DNA from: an uncultured Lachnospiraceae bacterium
GTDB lineage: Bacteria > Bacillota > Clostridia > Lachnospirales > Lachnospiraceae
Assembly: GCA_934371505.1 (NCBI GenBank)
Contig: CAKRNW010000009.1
Span: forward strand, 1-33,352
Length of the DNA stretch: 33,352 nucleotides
Reading direction: 5' to 3'
Below are positions 1-8,900 of the stretch, piece by piece. The position numbers were made by a program, and so were the translations under genes. The stretch's first letter is position 1; every line of letters starts with the position of its first letter. The notes beneath the pieces were generated by a model. That model had not been told where the DNA came from and did no database searches. It worked only from the letters and a program-made list of their open reading frames with translations.

Positions 1-1017
1 CTTTACAGGATCAGCCAGGAATTCCTGCGGAATGACATCCATATCTCCAGACAGGTCATGGCAAACTGGATGATCCAGTGTGCGGACAGGTATCTGGGGA
101 TCCTTTATGACCGGATCCATAAAGAGATGTATCAGTTTCATGTACTTCAGGCTGATGAGACTCCGGTCATGGTCACTAAGGATGGACGGCCGGCAAACAG
201 CAAAAGTTACATGTGGATCTATCGGACAGGAAAGAGTTATACGGATACTCCGATCATCCTGTATGAATACCAGCGTACCCGGAAAGCGGACCATCCGGAA
301 GAATTCCTGAAGGATTTTAAAGGGATCGTGGTATGCGACGGTTACTCTGCATACAGGAAGCTGGACAGGGAAAATCCAGACATCGTCTTTGCCGGCTGCT
401 GGTCCCATGCAAGGCGCAGGTTTGCGGAGGCGTTGAAAGCCCTGCCGAAAGCAGCACAGAAAAATGCGAAAGAGACTGTAGCTTACGAAGCAGTCAGCCG
501 GATCGCAGCGATCTATCATCTGGACAATCAGATGGAGGGACAGCCTGCAAAAGTCAGAAAGATGTACCGTCAGGCCAACATCAGACCTCTCGTAGAGGCC
601 TTCTTTGCATGGGCAAAAGAGATACAGACTAAAAATCAGCTTTCCAGAGGAAAGACTCTGGATGGGATCAACTACTGTATCAATCAGGAAGCTTCTCTGA
701 AAGCCTTTCTGGAAGACGGTGATATTCCTATGGATAACAATGCGACAGAAAGCGCTCTGCGTAGCTTTTGTCTCCATAAGCATGCATGGAAGCTGATCGA
801 CAGTCTGGATGGTGCAAATGCCAGTGCCATTATCTACAGCATCACAGAAACGGCAAAAGCTAATGATCTGAATCCTTTCCGGTATCTTGAACATGTCCTG
901 ACTGTATTGAAAGACCACCAGGATGACAGGGAATACGGTTTTATAGATGATATCCTGCCATGGTCTGAAAAACTTCCAGCAATATGCCGGAGCAAAACAA
1001 AAGCAACTAATATTTAA
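1..1017 (+). CDS. tnpC: IS66-family transposase (TnpC), 5'-truncated by window edge
   Basis: The reading frame is open from base 1, so the gene starts upstream and the ATG at 58 is internal. The visible 338 residues are the catalytic core and C-terminus of an IS66-type DDE transposase. Counted from the Met at 58, the candidate catalytic residues are the Asp in QADETP (33), the Asp in VVCDGYSAY (94) and the Glu in NNATESALR (231); the last is the hallmark IS66 C-terminal motif. The HARRRF and CWSHARR region is also typical. No frameshift or internal stop is seen, so this part looks intact. The accessory genes tnpA and tnpB, if present, would lie to the left. It acts in the cytoplasm in cut-and-paste or copy-type movement of the element. 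Confidence 0.93.
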   Translation, partial: LYRISQEFLRNDIHISRQVMANWMIQCADRYLGILYDRIHKEMYQFHVLQADETPVMVTKDGRPANSKSYMWIYRTGKSYTDTPIILYEYQRTRKADHPEEFLKDFKGIVVCDGYSAYRKLDRENPDIVFAGCWSHARRRFAEALKALPKAAQKNAKETVAYEAVSRIAAIYHLDNQMEGQPAKVRKMYRQANIRPLVEAFFAWAKEIQTKNQLSRGKTLDGINYCINQEASLKAFLEDGDIPMDNNATESALRSFCLHKHAWKLIDSLDGANASAIIYSITETAKANDLNPFRYLEHVLTVLKDHQDDREYGFIDDILPWSEKLPAICRSKTKATNI

Positions 1018-1023
1018 AACCTT

Positions 1024-1041
1024 GCCGCCGGAAACGGCGGC
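1024..1041 (+). terminator. GC-rich hairpin after tnpC
   Basis: A perfect 7-bp GC stem (GCCGCCG, 1024-1030, with CGGCGGC, 1035-1041) and a 4-base loop lie just after the transposase stop codon at 1017. No U-rich tract follows, so termination would be weak. It may instead be a structural feature of the IS end. Confidence 0.35.
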
Positions 1042-1220
1042 TTAAAGTTAGAACAGTACGGATGGTTTACCGTATACATACCTTATAAGATTTTTTCATG
1101 TTTTTTCCTCTCTTTCTCTACATTGTTGTCGTGATATTAGATATTATATAATTTATTCTTAATTTGTCAATACTTTTTCTCTACATACTTGTAAATATTG
1201 ACATTATCTATTTTTATGTC

Positions 1221-1260
1221 TTGACTATAGTATTTATTATATTATATACTATATCATAGT
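1221..1260 (+). promoter_or_regulatory. sigma-A promoter with two palindromes, probable BlaI-type operator
   Basis: TTGACT (1221-1226) and TATACT (1245-1250), separated by 18 bases, form a good sigma-A promoter for the repressor-sensor pair. Two palindromes overlap it: ACTATAGT (1224-1231), covering the -35, and ACTAT-ATC-ATAGT (1248-1260), covering the -10 and start area. BlaI/MecI/CopY regulators bind short dyads over their own promoters, so autorepression by the downstream gene is the natural reading. The dyads are seen; the regulator match is inferred. Confidence 0.6.
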
Positions 1261-1286
1261 AAAAATTAATGTAAGGAGTCGCTATT

Positions 1287-1682
1287 ATGCAAGAACACTA
1301 TAATCTTTCGGATACCGAATATCAGATCATGCAACTTTTTTGGAAAAAAACGGAACCTCTTCCTTTTAATGAAATTTTAAAATATTGTAACGAAGAACTT
1401 CAACTTAATTGGGCTGTAGGAACTGCTCAGACTTATCTTAACCGTTTAGTTTTAAAAGGAGTCTTAAAAACTAATAATAAACGTTATCGTAAATTATATT
1501 CCGCACAACTCAGCGAAGGAGAACTTGCACAAAAATATGCTCACCAATTTGTTAATGATTCTTTTGGTGGATCTCTTAAAAATTTTCTGGTTTCTTTTAC
1601 GCAGGGAACCCAGTTATCACAAAATGATGTGGATGAACTAATAAATATTCTGCATTCCAATATATCTGATGATAATACTTAA
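1287..1682 (+). CDS. BlaI/MecI-family transcriptional repressor
   Basis: This 131-residue protein has the length and layout of BlaI/MecI/CopY repressors: an N-terminal winged helix (about residues 5-75, containing LSDTEYQIMQLFWKK and a VGTAQTYLNRLVLKGVL recognition helix) and a C-terminal dimerisation helix region. AAGGAG at 1273-1278 sits 8 bases before the ATG. Its stop codon TAA overlaps an ATG of the following frame. BlaI proteins repress until a partner M56 sensor protease triggers their cleavage, and such a partner is encoded next. The promoter palindromes at 1224-1260 are the likely operator. No beta-lactamase or penicillin-binding target gene lies beside it, so the regulon is unknown. 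The gene is clearly more AT-rich than the B12 region to the right. Confidence 0.92.
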   Translation: MQEHYNLSDTEYQIMQLFWKKTEPLPFNEILKYCNEELQLNWAVGTAQTYLNRLVLKGVLKTNNKRYRKLYSAQLSEGELAQKYAHQFVNDSFGGSLKNFLVSFTQGTQLSQNDVDELINILHSNISDDNT

Positions 1683-1708
1683 TGGAGTTCTCAGGAGGTA
1701 TACTTTCA

Positions 1709-3055
1709 TTGAAAATCTTAATTTATTTACTTTTATGCATGAGTGCATCGGGCAGCATCTTTTTTCTTATCTATTTGCTGCTTAACTTTTTCACACATGA
1801 ATCATTTACAGCTTCTTTTCGGTATACCATGTTGAAATTAAATATTTTGTTTTTTCTATTTCCAATGCCACTAGTTAAATATCTGATACAAACATGGTTT
1901 TTTCACCATAATCCAGATTTTACCATAACAAATGGCAAATATTTTTTTTACCGTAGTCATTTTCTATACATAACCAGTGCAGGATTTGTTTTTCCCAATC
2001 TCTTTGCTTATCAAAAAGTATTGATTGGTTTGTGGCTGAGTATTATATTATTAATTGTAATTTCTCAACTTTATCATTTTTTTATTTTTAAACATCGCAT
2101 CAAACAATATTTATTACCACTTACTAACTATGATAAAGAATTACATTCTATAAAAGCGGATTTAAATATAAAAAAAGACGTAACTTTATATTATTGTGAT
2201 ATGGAAATCTCACCTTTTACCTATGGAATAAAATCAGCTAATATTGTGCTTACTTCACTTGTTACAAATGAATCTAAAAATATGATTTTACGGCACGAAT
2301 TACAGCATATAAAATCTCATGATTTCATATTTCGAATATTTGCATTATTTGTTGTTTTGTTACATTGTTTCAATCCAATATCATATTTATTTTTAAAAGA
2401 TTTAAAGGAGATTCAGGAAATGAATTGTGATGAAAAACTAGTTACTAAATTTACTCATGAAGAACGTATGAAGTATGGACATATTTTAATCTCAATTTCT
2501 TCGAAAGCGAAAGCTTTAACCGCACCTGCACTTTATCTTTCTCAAAATAATAAAACTTTTTTGACCAAACGTATTAAAAAAATAGTTATTACAAATTTTA
2601 ACAAAACTTCACATATAATCATAGCAACGGTAATTCTTTGTATTTTTAGTGCGATTCCAGTATTTGCTTATTCCCCTGAATCCATTGATTGGAGAAACAG
2701 TTCAACGCAAATTCAACATAATATAGAAGAATCAACATGGATAGAGTTAGACGTTGATTCTTCTATAGATTCGGAAACCTCCTTATCTTTTCCCCAAGAT
2801 GAAAAAACTTTTTCAATCTGTAAGCAATATGTTCTTTTAAGCAATGGAACTATAATTCCATTAAAAGATACCTCCATACAACCGTTTTCAACCTGCAAGC
2901 ATTCTTTTAAAAATGGTACCTTTAAGAGTCATATCAGAAAAGGAAAAGGATGTATCGTAAAAAGTTATAGTGTAAGAATATGTACAAAATGTAATGCAAT
3001 TCAGAACAAATCATTAATAAGTTCTACGCATTATACAAAGTGTCCCCATAACTAA
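1709..3055 (+). CDS. BlaR1/MecR1-type M56 sensor metalloprotease
   Basis: This is a membrane zinc protease of the BlaR1/M56 family. It has several hydrophobic segments in the first 130 residues, a HELQH zinc motif at about residue 196, a downstream NCDEKL motif supplying the third ligand, and a further membrane segment near residue 320. The outer C-terminal part is short, about 120 residues, and lacks the penicillin-binding sensor domain of true BlaR1. It has several cysteines (CKHSF, CTKCNAI, KCPHN) that could form a small zinc- or disulfide-stabilised domain. I chose TTG at 1709 because AGGAGG (1693-1698) lies 10 bases before it. An in-frame ATG at 1682 would add 9 residues and overlap the repressor stop, but it has no ribosome binding site. 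The protein probably cleaves or triggers cleavage of the upstream repressor on an unknown envelope signal. Confidence 0.88.
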   Translation: MKILIYLLLCMSASGSIFFLIYLLLNFFTHESFTASFRYTMLKLNILFFLFPMPLVKYLIQTWFFHHNPDFTITNGKYFFYRSHFLYITSAGFVFPNLFAYQKVLIGLWLSIILLIVISQLYHFFIFKHRIKQYLLPLTNYDKELHSIKADLNIKKDVTLYYCDMEISPFTYGIKSANIVLTSLVTNESKNMILRHELQHIKSHDFIFRIFALFVVLLHCFNPISYLFLKDLKEIQEMNCDEKLVTKFTHEERMKYGHILISISSKAKALTAPALYLSQNNKTFLTKRIKKIVITNFNKTSHIIIATVILCIFSAIPVFAYSPESIDWRNSSTQIQHNIEESTWIELDVDSSIDSETSLSFPQDEKTFSICKQYVLLSNGTIIPLKDTSIQPFSTCKHSFKNGTFKSHIRKGKGCIVKSYSVRICTKCNAIQNKSLISSTHYTKCPHN

Positions 3056-3084
3056 TCAACGTACATACAGGTAAATAAACTAAA

Positions 3085-3133
3085 AAGCCTTAAAATCGCA
3101 TATGACATTCAATGCCATCCGATTTTAGGGCTT
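3085..3133. terminator. Bidirectional terminator between convergent genes
   Basis: Arms 3085-3098 (AAGCCTTAAAATCG) and 3120-3133 pair with one mismatch around a 21-base loop. A-rich sequence lies on the left and T-rich on the right. It lies between the rightward M56 gene and the leftward TIR gene and can serve both. Confidence 0.75.
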
Positions 3134-3176
3134 ATTGATTATTAAAATTGTTTACTATAAAATACTCGATACAATG

Positions 3177-4166
3177 CTAGCTTATTGTGATTTCACTAAT
3201 TTGGAACATTCCCTCTTTTTCTAACACATCTGCCGGATGAATTACAAAACAAATTTCTGCTATTTGTCCTAATGCCTTGGATCGCATTTTCTTTAAGGGT
3301 ATATGTATTTTGTTTTCTCCATAATTTATTTGAAATTCCATAGTTCCCAAAGGTCTGATTCCATCAGAATGCTTGAATTCTACAAAAATTTTAGTTAATG
3401 AATTTGTAAAACTTGTCAGTAAAAAATTGAATTCGACCTCATCGTTGAAATCCAGATATCTGCCTAAATCTATTTTATCTGGGAAACCTAATACCATGCT
3501 AATAAAGTTAGGATATTTTACATTTTCTTTTTCATATGGATTCATATTATAATTAACTACAATTGCATTATCCTTAATACTATATTTAACAATATCTTCT
3601 TTACATCGAAAATCAACCTTATCATCAAAATATGTTCCAATATTTGCCATTTCGATAATATTTTGATTTTTTAATAAAATTTGATCTATCTCTGTTATAA
3701 GAGCATGTAATTTTCGATTTGCTCCCGCACCAACATGAATTTTTCGTTCCAGGTCTATATATTCAAGAAGTGATCTGATATCCTCTTTGTCATTAATTTC
3801 TCCTACCTGAATATTCATCATTGGTGTTCCCGCCAATGCCTGACTTTTGGTCACCGGATACAACGCATACGGAAAAATGTAATCTTCCCCATTGCTTTCA
3901 TACTTTTTTATCAAATAAGAATATGCAACCCCCAATTCAATCATGCAAAATTTGCTCTCGTAATACTCTCTGCTCAAGACTGGAATAAAAAGGTCGCAGG
4001 CATCTAATTCGTCAAATATTGTTTTTACAAAGTTTTTTCCAGTTCCAATGCTTCCCTTTTCAGAAGAGCAAAACACTTCAATTTCACTATTAATTGCTTC
4101 TAAAAATTCTGCCAATTTTAAAACAATTTTCTCGTTTTTTATTGAATGACTAATAAAAATACGCAT
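3177..4166 (-). CDS. TIR-domain protein with C-terminal beta-rich domain
   Basis: Residues 1 to about 150 form a bacterial TIR fold: MRIFISHS at the N-terminus, FCSSEKGSIGTGKNF (BB-loop-like region), CDLFIPVLSREYY, and FCMIELGVAY. In the last, Glu77 is in the position of the catalytic glutamate of NAD-cleaving TIR domains. Residues about 175-329 are a predicted beta-sandwich, carbohydrate-binding-like in pattern, ending in EICFVIHPADVL and MFQISEITIS; I do not recognise the family. There is no signal peptide or membrane segment, so it should be cytoplasmic. The gene is last in a leftward cluster with 4195-4764 (30-base gap) and the metallopeptidase. Many bacterial TIR proteins make signals or deplete NAD during phage infection, and that role is inferred here only from domain and context. 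Confidence 0.85.
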   Translation of the reverse strand: MRIFISHSIKNEKIVLKLAEFLEAINSEIEVFCSSEKGSIGTGKNFVKTIFDELDACDLFIPVLSREYYESKFCMIELGVAYSYLIKKYESNGEDYIFPYALYPVTKSQALAGTPMMNIQVGEINDKEDIRSLLEYIDLERKIHVGAGANRKLHALITEIDQILLKNQNIIEMANIGTYFDDKVDFRCKEDIVKYSIKDNAIVVNYNMNPYEKENVKYPNFISMVLGFPDKIDLGRYLDFNDEVEFNFLLTSFTNSLTKIFVEFKHSDGIRPLGTMEFQINYGENKIHIPLKKMRSKALGQIAEICFVIHPADVLEKEGMFQISEITIS

Positions 4167-4194
4167 ATCTTAATTTCCTTTCTTTCAAATAAAG

Positions 4195-4764
4195 TTACTT
4201 GATATGTCCTAATACCAGCTCTTTCAAATAGATTTTTTCATTTTCAATATCTATAATTTTTTCTTCACGTAACCTTTCAATGGTTTTATCCCATTCTAAA
4301 TTATCCGGATATTTATCCAGAGTCCTCTCGCACCAATGCAGATATTCCTGTTGAACCTCTGATTCACAAATTCCCTGTTCGTAACAGTTCCGTTGGTGTA
4401 AAAAATATAATACATAAGCATCTTCCTGTTTGATTTCCTGCTTTGTAGCTTTTTGAATAAACAGAGCTGTGACGATTAATAATTGCAGGTAATTAAAAAA
4501 GCTCTCTGGTAAATTGACTGATGCAACCAGTTCTAATGCTGCTATAATTGCACTTTTGATATTCAGACGCACATTTCCTAATTTGTACGATGCGGATTCT
4601 TCTCCCAGAAAAATCATTCCCTTTCTGGGATCATCAGGAATTACCAGAATATTTCTATCAATAAATTCACCTCCAGCTTTCCCTTCAATCCCAAGTGTTT
4701 CTGCTTCTTTTATTACTTCATTGATTAATAAATGATTATACTCTTCTGCTTCATGTTGGGTCAT
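4195..4764 (-). CDS. Unrecognised cytoplasmic protein in the TIR cluster
   Basis: I do not recognise this 189-residue protein. It has no signal peptide. The N-terminal third is charged. A hydrophobic stretch around residues 70-105 (IKSAIIAALELVASV and YLQLLIVTALFI) reads as buried helices rather than clear membrane spans. The C-terminal 45 residues (WDKTIERLREEKIIDIENEK) could be a small winged helix. Its start lies 4 bases after the metallopeptidase stop, with GAGGAG just upstream, so the two are translated together. The gene order peptidase, this protein, TIR suggests it may be an adaptor, or a substrate of the peptidase. That is inference from position. Confidence 0.75.
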   Translation of the reverse strand: MTQHEAEEYNHLLINEVIKEAETLGIEGKAGGEFIDRNILVIPDDPRKGMIFLGEESASYKLGNVRLNIKSAIIAALELVASVNLPESFFNYLQLLIVTALFIQKATKQEIKQEDAYVLYFLHQRNCYEQGICESEVQQEYLHWCERTLDKYPDNLEWDKTIERLREEKIIDIENEKIYLKELVLGHIK

Positions 4765-4768
4765 TTAC

Positions 4769-5818
4769 TCATCTCCTCATTCTGTTTCTTCGCTCTGTAT
4801 GAATAATTTTATCCAATTTTCCTTTTTCTTTTTTTAGAAAAACCTGATCCCTATATTCATCATAGACGTCAAGGAATCCACCATATAGATGATTTCCATC
4901 TATCGTATCAAAATCATATTCATCTTTATCTACAATGGCAAATAACTTTCCTTTTCGCTTAACTGGGTTTGGATGCTCTGAGTCTGAAAGCATTGTCTTA
5001 TACAATACACGGTCTGTATAATAATACAAGTCAAAAAAATCCATATACATTGCAGGTGCCAAATAAGTATATTTTTCCAGAATCGGCTCCTCATTACTCT
5101 CCTTCATGATAATTTTAAGGACAATATCATAGGCTATTGCATCTGCATCGTATTCTTCCTTCTCCAGATGTCTTTCGGAGTATTTTTTGCCAATATGCGC
5201 GAGATAAGCATGTGCAATTTCGTGAGCCATGCTGAAAACTACAATCGTCCAATAACAGTCTTCTGCAAGTTTCATAATCTGCATATCTCCATTTAGTAAA
5301 TGCAGCAAAGCATTATTTGCATCAAGTGCCTGCATCTCGCCAAAAATACATACATCATTCATCAAAAAAAGTGTGTATCTAAAACAGTCTCCGTAAATAT
5401 CCAAGTTATCAAATTCTTTGGACCACTTGAACATTGCTACGAAAAAAGAAATCACTGTTGATTCAAATAATTCATCTATATGAATAAAAGTTGGATTTTT
5501 TTGATCGTTATAAATATAGCTATTGATTGTCTTCTGATAACGATTATTTAACTGAATTGCATTTCCTTCAAAATCATATTCTTTTTTAAAATACTCTTTT
5601 ACTAATTCAAACATTTTAGGGAGATTATATTTTTTCATATTCTCCCGAATTTGTTCTTCTGTTAAAAGTCCTGAGAAATTTTGCAGCATTCTTTGTATGC
5701 CAACTTCATCATTTTTTATTTCTTCACCTCCGAAGCGAAATATATCATACGTTTGTGACACCATAAACTTTTCTAAAAAGGGGATTTCATTCTGATCTTC
5801 AGGTGATTTTTTTGCCAT
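4769..5818 (-). CDS. HExxH zinc metallopeptidase, cytoplasmic
   Basis: A soluble protein of 349 residues with HEIAHAYLAH (first His about residue 199) followed by EEYDADAIAY about 20 residues later. This HExxH plus ExxxD/AD arrangement is typical of gluzincin-type peptidases such as M48-like and ImmA-like families. The N-terminal 190 residues are unrecognised. I chose the ATG at 5818 because GGGAG lies 8 bases upstream of it; the ATG at 5827 directly abuts that site and has no spacing. It is the first gene of a three-gene leftward cluster with its own promoter (5881-5909). Peptidases paired with TIR or other effectors occur in some anti-phage systems, where cleavage activates or releases the effector. 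Whether this one does so is unknown. Confidence 0.82.
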   Translation of the reverse strand: MAKKSPEDQNEIPFLEKFMVSQTYDIFRFGGEEIKNDEVGIQRMLQNFSGLLTEEQIRENMKKYNLPKMFELVKEYFKKEYDFEGNAIQLNNRYQKTINSYIYNDQKNPTFIHIDELFESTVISFFVAMFKWSKEFDNLDIYGDCFRYTLFLMNDVCIFGEMQALDANNALLHLLNGDMQIMKLAEDCYWTIVVFSMAHEIAHAYLAHIGKKYSERHLEKEEYDADAIAYDIVLKIIMKESNEEPILEKYTYLAPAMYMDFFDLYYYTDRVLYKTMLSDSEHPNPVKRKGKLFAIVDKDEYDFDTIDGNHLYGGFLDVYDEYRDQVFLKKEKGKLDKIIHTERRNRMRR

Positions 5819-5880
5819 ATTTATCATCTCCCACTATTTGTTTTTCCTATATTTTACCATATTTTTATTATTGCCACTAC

Positions 5881-5909
5881 ATTTTAATATAAATATTATA
5901 TAATTTCAA
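5881..5909 (-). promoter_or_regulatory. Promoter of the peptidase-TIR cluster
   Basis: On the minus strand TTGAAA (5904-5909) and TAAAAT (5881-5886) are separated by 17 bases, about 60 bases upstream of the peptidase start. The surrounding DNA is very AT-rich, so chance matches are possible. Confidence 0.5.
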
Positions 5910-5955
5910 AAAAAATAAGAGCTGTCATTCCATGTGTACTCATGAAAGACAGCTC
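5908..5955 (-). terminator. Terminator of the large B12 operon
   Basis: On the minus strand, GAGCTGTC (5948-5955) pairs with GACAGCTC (5919-5926), the stem continues inward with TTC/GAA-type pairing, and a run of T follows (5908-5916). It lies about 15 bases after the stop of the propeller gene, so it ends the long leftward operon. Confidence 0.85.
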
Positions 5956-5970
5956 CTGCTTGAATCATTT

Positions 5971-8900
5971 TTATTTAACAACTACTTTTACTTTTTTACG
6001 GATCTTTCCAGATTTCACTGTGATATAGGTTGTTCCCTTTTTCTTTCCGGTGATAACACCCTTGGAATTTACCGTCACGATCTTCTTATTTGAAGAACTG
6101 TAGGTAACCTTCTCCTGGGAAGTGATCGGGCTGATGACCGGTTTCAGCGTAAGTTTTTTATTCCTTGCAACGGTCACCCTGGATTTCAGACCGGTGATTT
6201 TCGTTGTCCTTACCGTTGTTTTCTGCACAGTAATGGAAATGACCTGTTTCTTGCCGCTAGCCAGTGTAATGGTCACTTTGGCTTTTCCGGCTTTCAAGCC
6301 TTTCATCGTTCCCTTGCTGTTTACAGAAACGATTTTCTTATTGCTGGAAGTCCAGCTTTTAACGGAATCACCTTTTGCAAGTCCGGAAACCTTTATTTTT
6401 GAAGTAGACTGTTTTACTTTCAGCTTAATGCTGGTAGCCGTTACCTTGATCGTAGGTGTCAGTTTTTTGCCGACGGTCCTCTTTTCCTTGCGGCCCTTGT
6501 TGCTGGTACGCATCTGTACAGCCGGTGAAAATACCGTGGCTGCAGAGATCGTTTTCCATGGTCCGAACACCTCCGGTACTTCTGTAGGTGTTGGTGTCGG
6601 AACGTTTTCTTTCCGCTGTATGGTAAGAAGATAGTCTGTTTTTCCGCTTCCGGCAGCTGTTACCGTGATCTTCACCTGTGCTTCGCTTGCATCTGTTTCC
6701 CAGTATACATTTACACGTTTCGTTTTTCCGTTTGCCACAACCGGCATGGATACTTTCTCAACACCTTTTACTTTCTGTACCGTTACCGTGGCATCCCCAT
6801 CTGAAGGTTCCACATAAAGGCGGAGGAACTTTTCCTTATTTTCCTCTTTGTCTGCAAGATACGAAACGGTATAGCTGGTTTTGGTGCTGTCAAATACCGG
6901 TGATAATGTAAGATATTTTGAAGTATCTGTAAAAGTATTGCTGGTACTTACCACCAGGTTTGCCAGGGAGGAATTTCCAAGCCCGCTGGTAAGGTGGAAG
7001 ATATAATCCCTGCTCTTTCCGTTCAGTGTTGTTTTAACCGTAACATCTGCCTGTCCGGATCTTACATCTGCCACATAAGTTCCATTGGAAGCTTTTCCGT
7101 TGACAGTCAGGGTACATCCGGCAGGTGCTTTAAATGTCAGGGTCACTTTTGTAGCATTTTCAGCAACCCTTAAGGTATGCTCTTTTTCCGAACGCTGGAA
7201 TGCTTTTTCCCAGCTGACCCGGCCAGTATCTGCTTCTGCTGATACACTGTCAAGGTAAGCTCCATTTGTTTCCAGTGCCATCAGATAACAGGAGTCATTC
7301 TTATAATAAAGTGTCCCATCCCTGTCTACGCAGATCGGACTGATGCAGTACTCCTGCTGTGCGAGTACCGGACGGAAGAGTTCTTTCGGTTTTCCGGAAG
7401 TCTGGCCCGGCTCATCTGTCAGCATATAGATACCGCCAGGTTTTGCATTGTAGGTAAAATACAGATAAACACGTCCATCCGCTTTGCCATCTCCATTAAA
7501 GTCCTGGTTTTCATAAGCGGTCGAAAGAAGCGGTGCTGCCTGCGGATATCCCGGGATAGAAACTTTATATGCAAGGGAAAGACCGGAAGCAGATTCTGTC
7601 AGGACATCAAAATGGTGTCCCCCATCCGCATTGTACTGTCCGCCGTTTCCGCAGACACCTACATAGATTCTTCCTTTATAGACGACCGGTGTGGATGTTG
7701 CCGCACCGCCCAGGTTATAGCTTGCCACTGCACCGAAAGTACCATCTGCATTCATGGCAACCCGGTAGAGATAGCCGCCTTTGGTCGTAAAATAAACATA
7801 TCCGTTGTTATAAACAATGGTGGATCGGATATCGCCGATCATGTCCGTGCGCTTGTCGATCAGCTGTCCGGTGTGCGTATTAACTGAATACAGGATAGAA
7901 GTATAGGCATCACCGGCCCCGTCATCAGAACCAAACACCAGATAATTTTCGGACGCATAAGCACCTGTCCAGTAAAAACCGCCCTTATGGTTATATTTCC
8001 AGGTACAGTATTTTATCTCATCACCTTTTGACGGGTCTTCATCTGTAACAGAAAGGCAGAAGTAAGAACCAGGGGTTGTATCCGAAGTCCAGGTTCCGGT
8101 ATAAATATATCCATCCTTATAGGTGATCGGGGAAAGTGTCTGGCCTCCCAGGCTCTCACTGATCCAGAGGGATTTTAAAGAAGTGGCACTCAGTGCCTGG
8201 ATCTGTCCGCCGCCGATCTGTGCAAAAAGCATTCCTTCCGCATAAGCAAGCGGGATCATGGCATACTGCATATTTCCGTGCATCTGTTCACTGGTCTGCA
8301 CGATATCCCCGGTATTTTTATCTATTTTATAGATGAACTGTCCGGATGCCACGTAAAGATAGCCGCCCAGGATCAGTGGAGGGGTAAGTGCTGCATCCCA
8401 TCCCTTTGCATCCAGATGCAGGGACCATTTCTGCACCGTTGTATCCTTGCTTGCCGGCGTGGAGGTATTGGTGATCCCGTTGTTTGTTTCACTGTTCCGG
8501 TAACTGCTCCAGTCATTATCCGTGATCTCTGGCTGCGTTGCCGTCTGCTGTTCCAGTTTTACCTGGATCTCTGTTTCCTCACCTACCGTAAACTTCTCTC
8601 TTCTGGAAATATATCCATGTCGTGACACATTCCAGGTATACTCATCCCCGTAATAAAGAGAATCATACACAGAAGCATCTTTGGAAGGTTCCACACGCTC
8701 CCCTTTAGAATCATATACACTGACCACTGCATCCGATGGATCTGTTACAAAAGTGATCGAGGACTTTGCTTTTTTATGTACGGTGATCGTATAAGTTCCT
8801 GTGGAAGTATAAGTGATATCCTGATAAGCCGGATCCTGATAAGTCCCGTCTTCTTTCATCTGGAAAGTGATCCTGGTCTCAGAACCGTCAAGAGGAATCT

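Larger units (their letters stand above)
1..1070 (+). mobile_element. IS66-family insertion sequence, right part
   Basis: This is the right portion of an IS66-type element whose left part lies outside the window. It holds the transposase C-terminal region, then a GC-rich hairpin, then a sequence ending in GGTTTAC at 1064-1070. Read on the other strand that end begins GTAAACC, which fits the GTAA-type ends I know for IS66 elements, so I place the right boundary at 1070. The next 8 bases (1071-1078) would be the target duplication. The boundary is inferred, because the left inverted repeat is not visible to compare with. Confidence 0.6.

Noticed and set aside
6122..6634. Plus-strand 170-codon hydrophobic frame
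   Set aside because: Antisense of the Lys-rich Big_2 tail; Lys codons read as Phe and Leu on the other strand. The same holds near 24556-24909 and 29969-30205.
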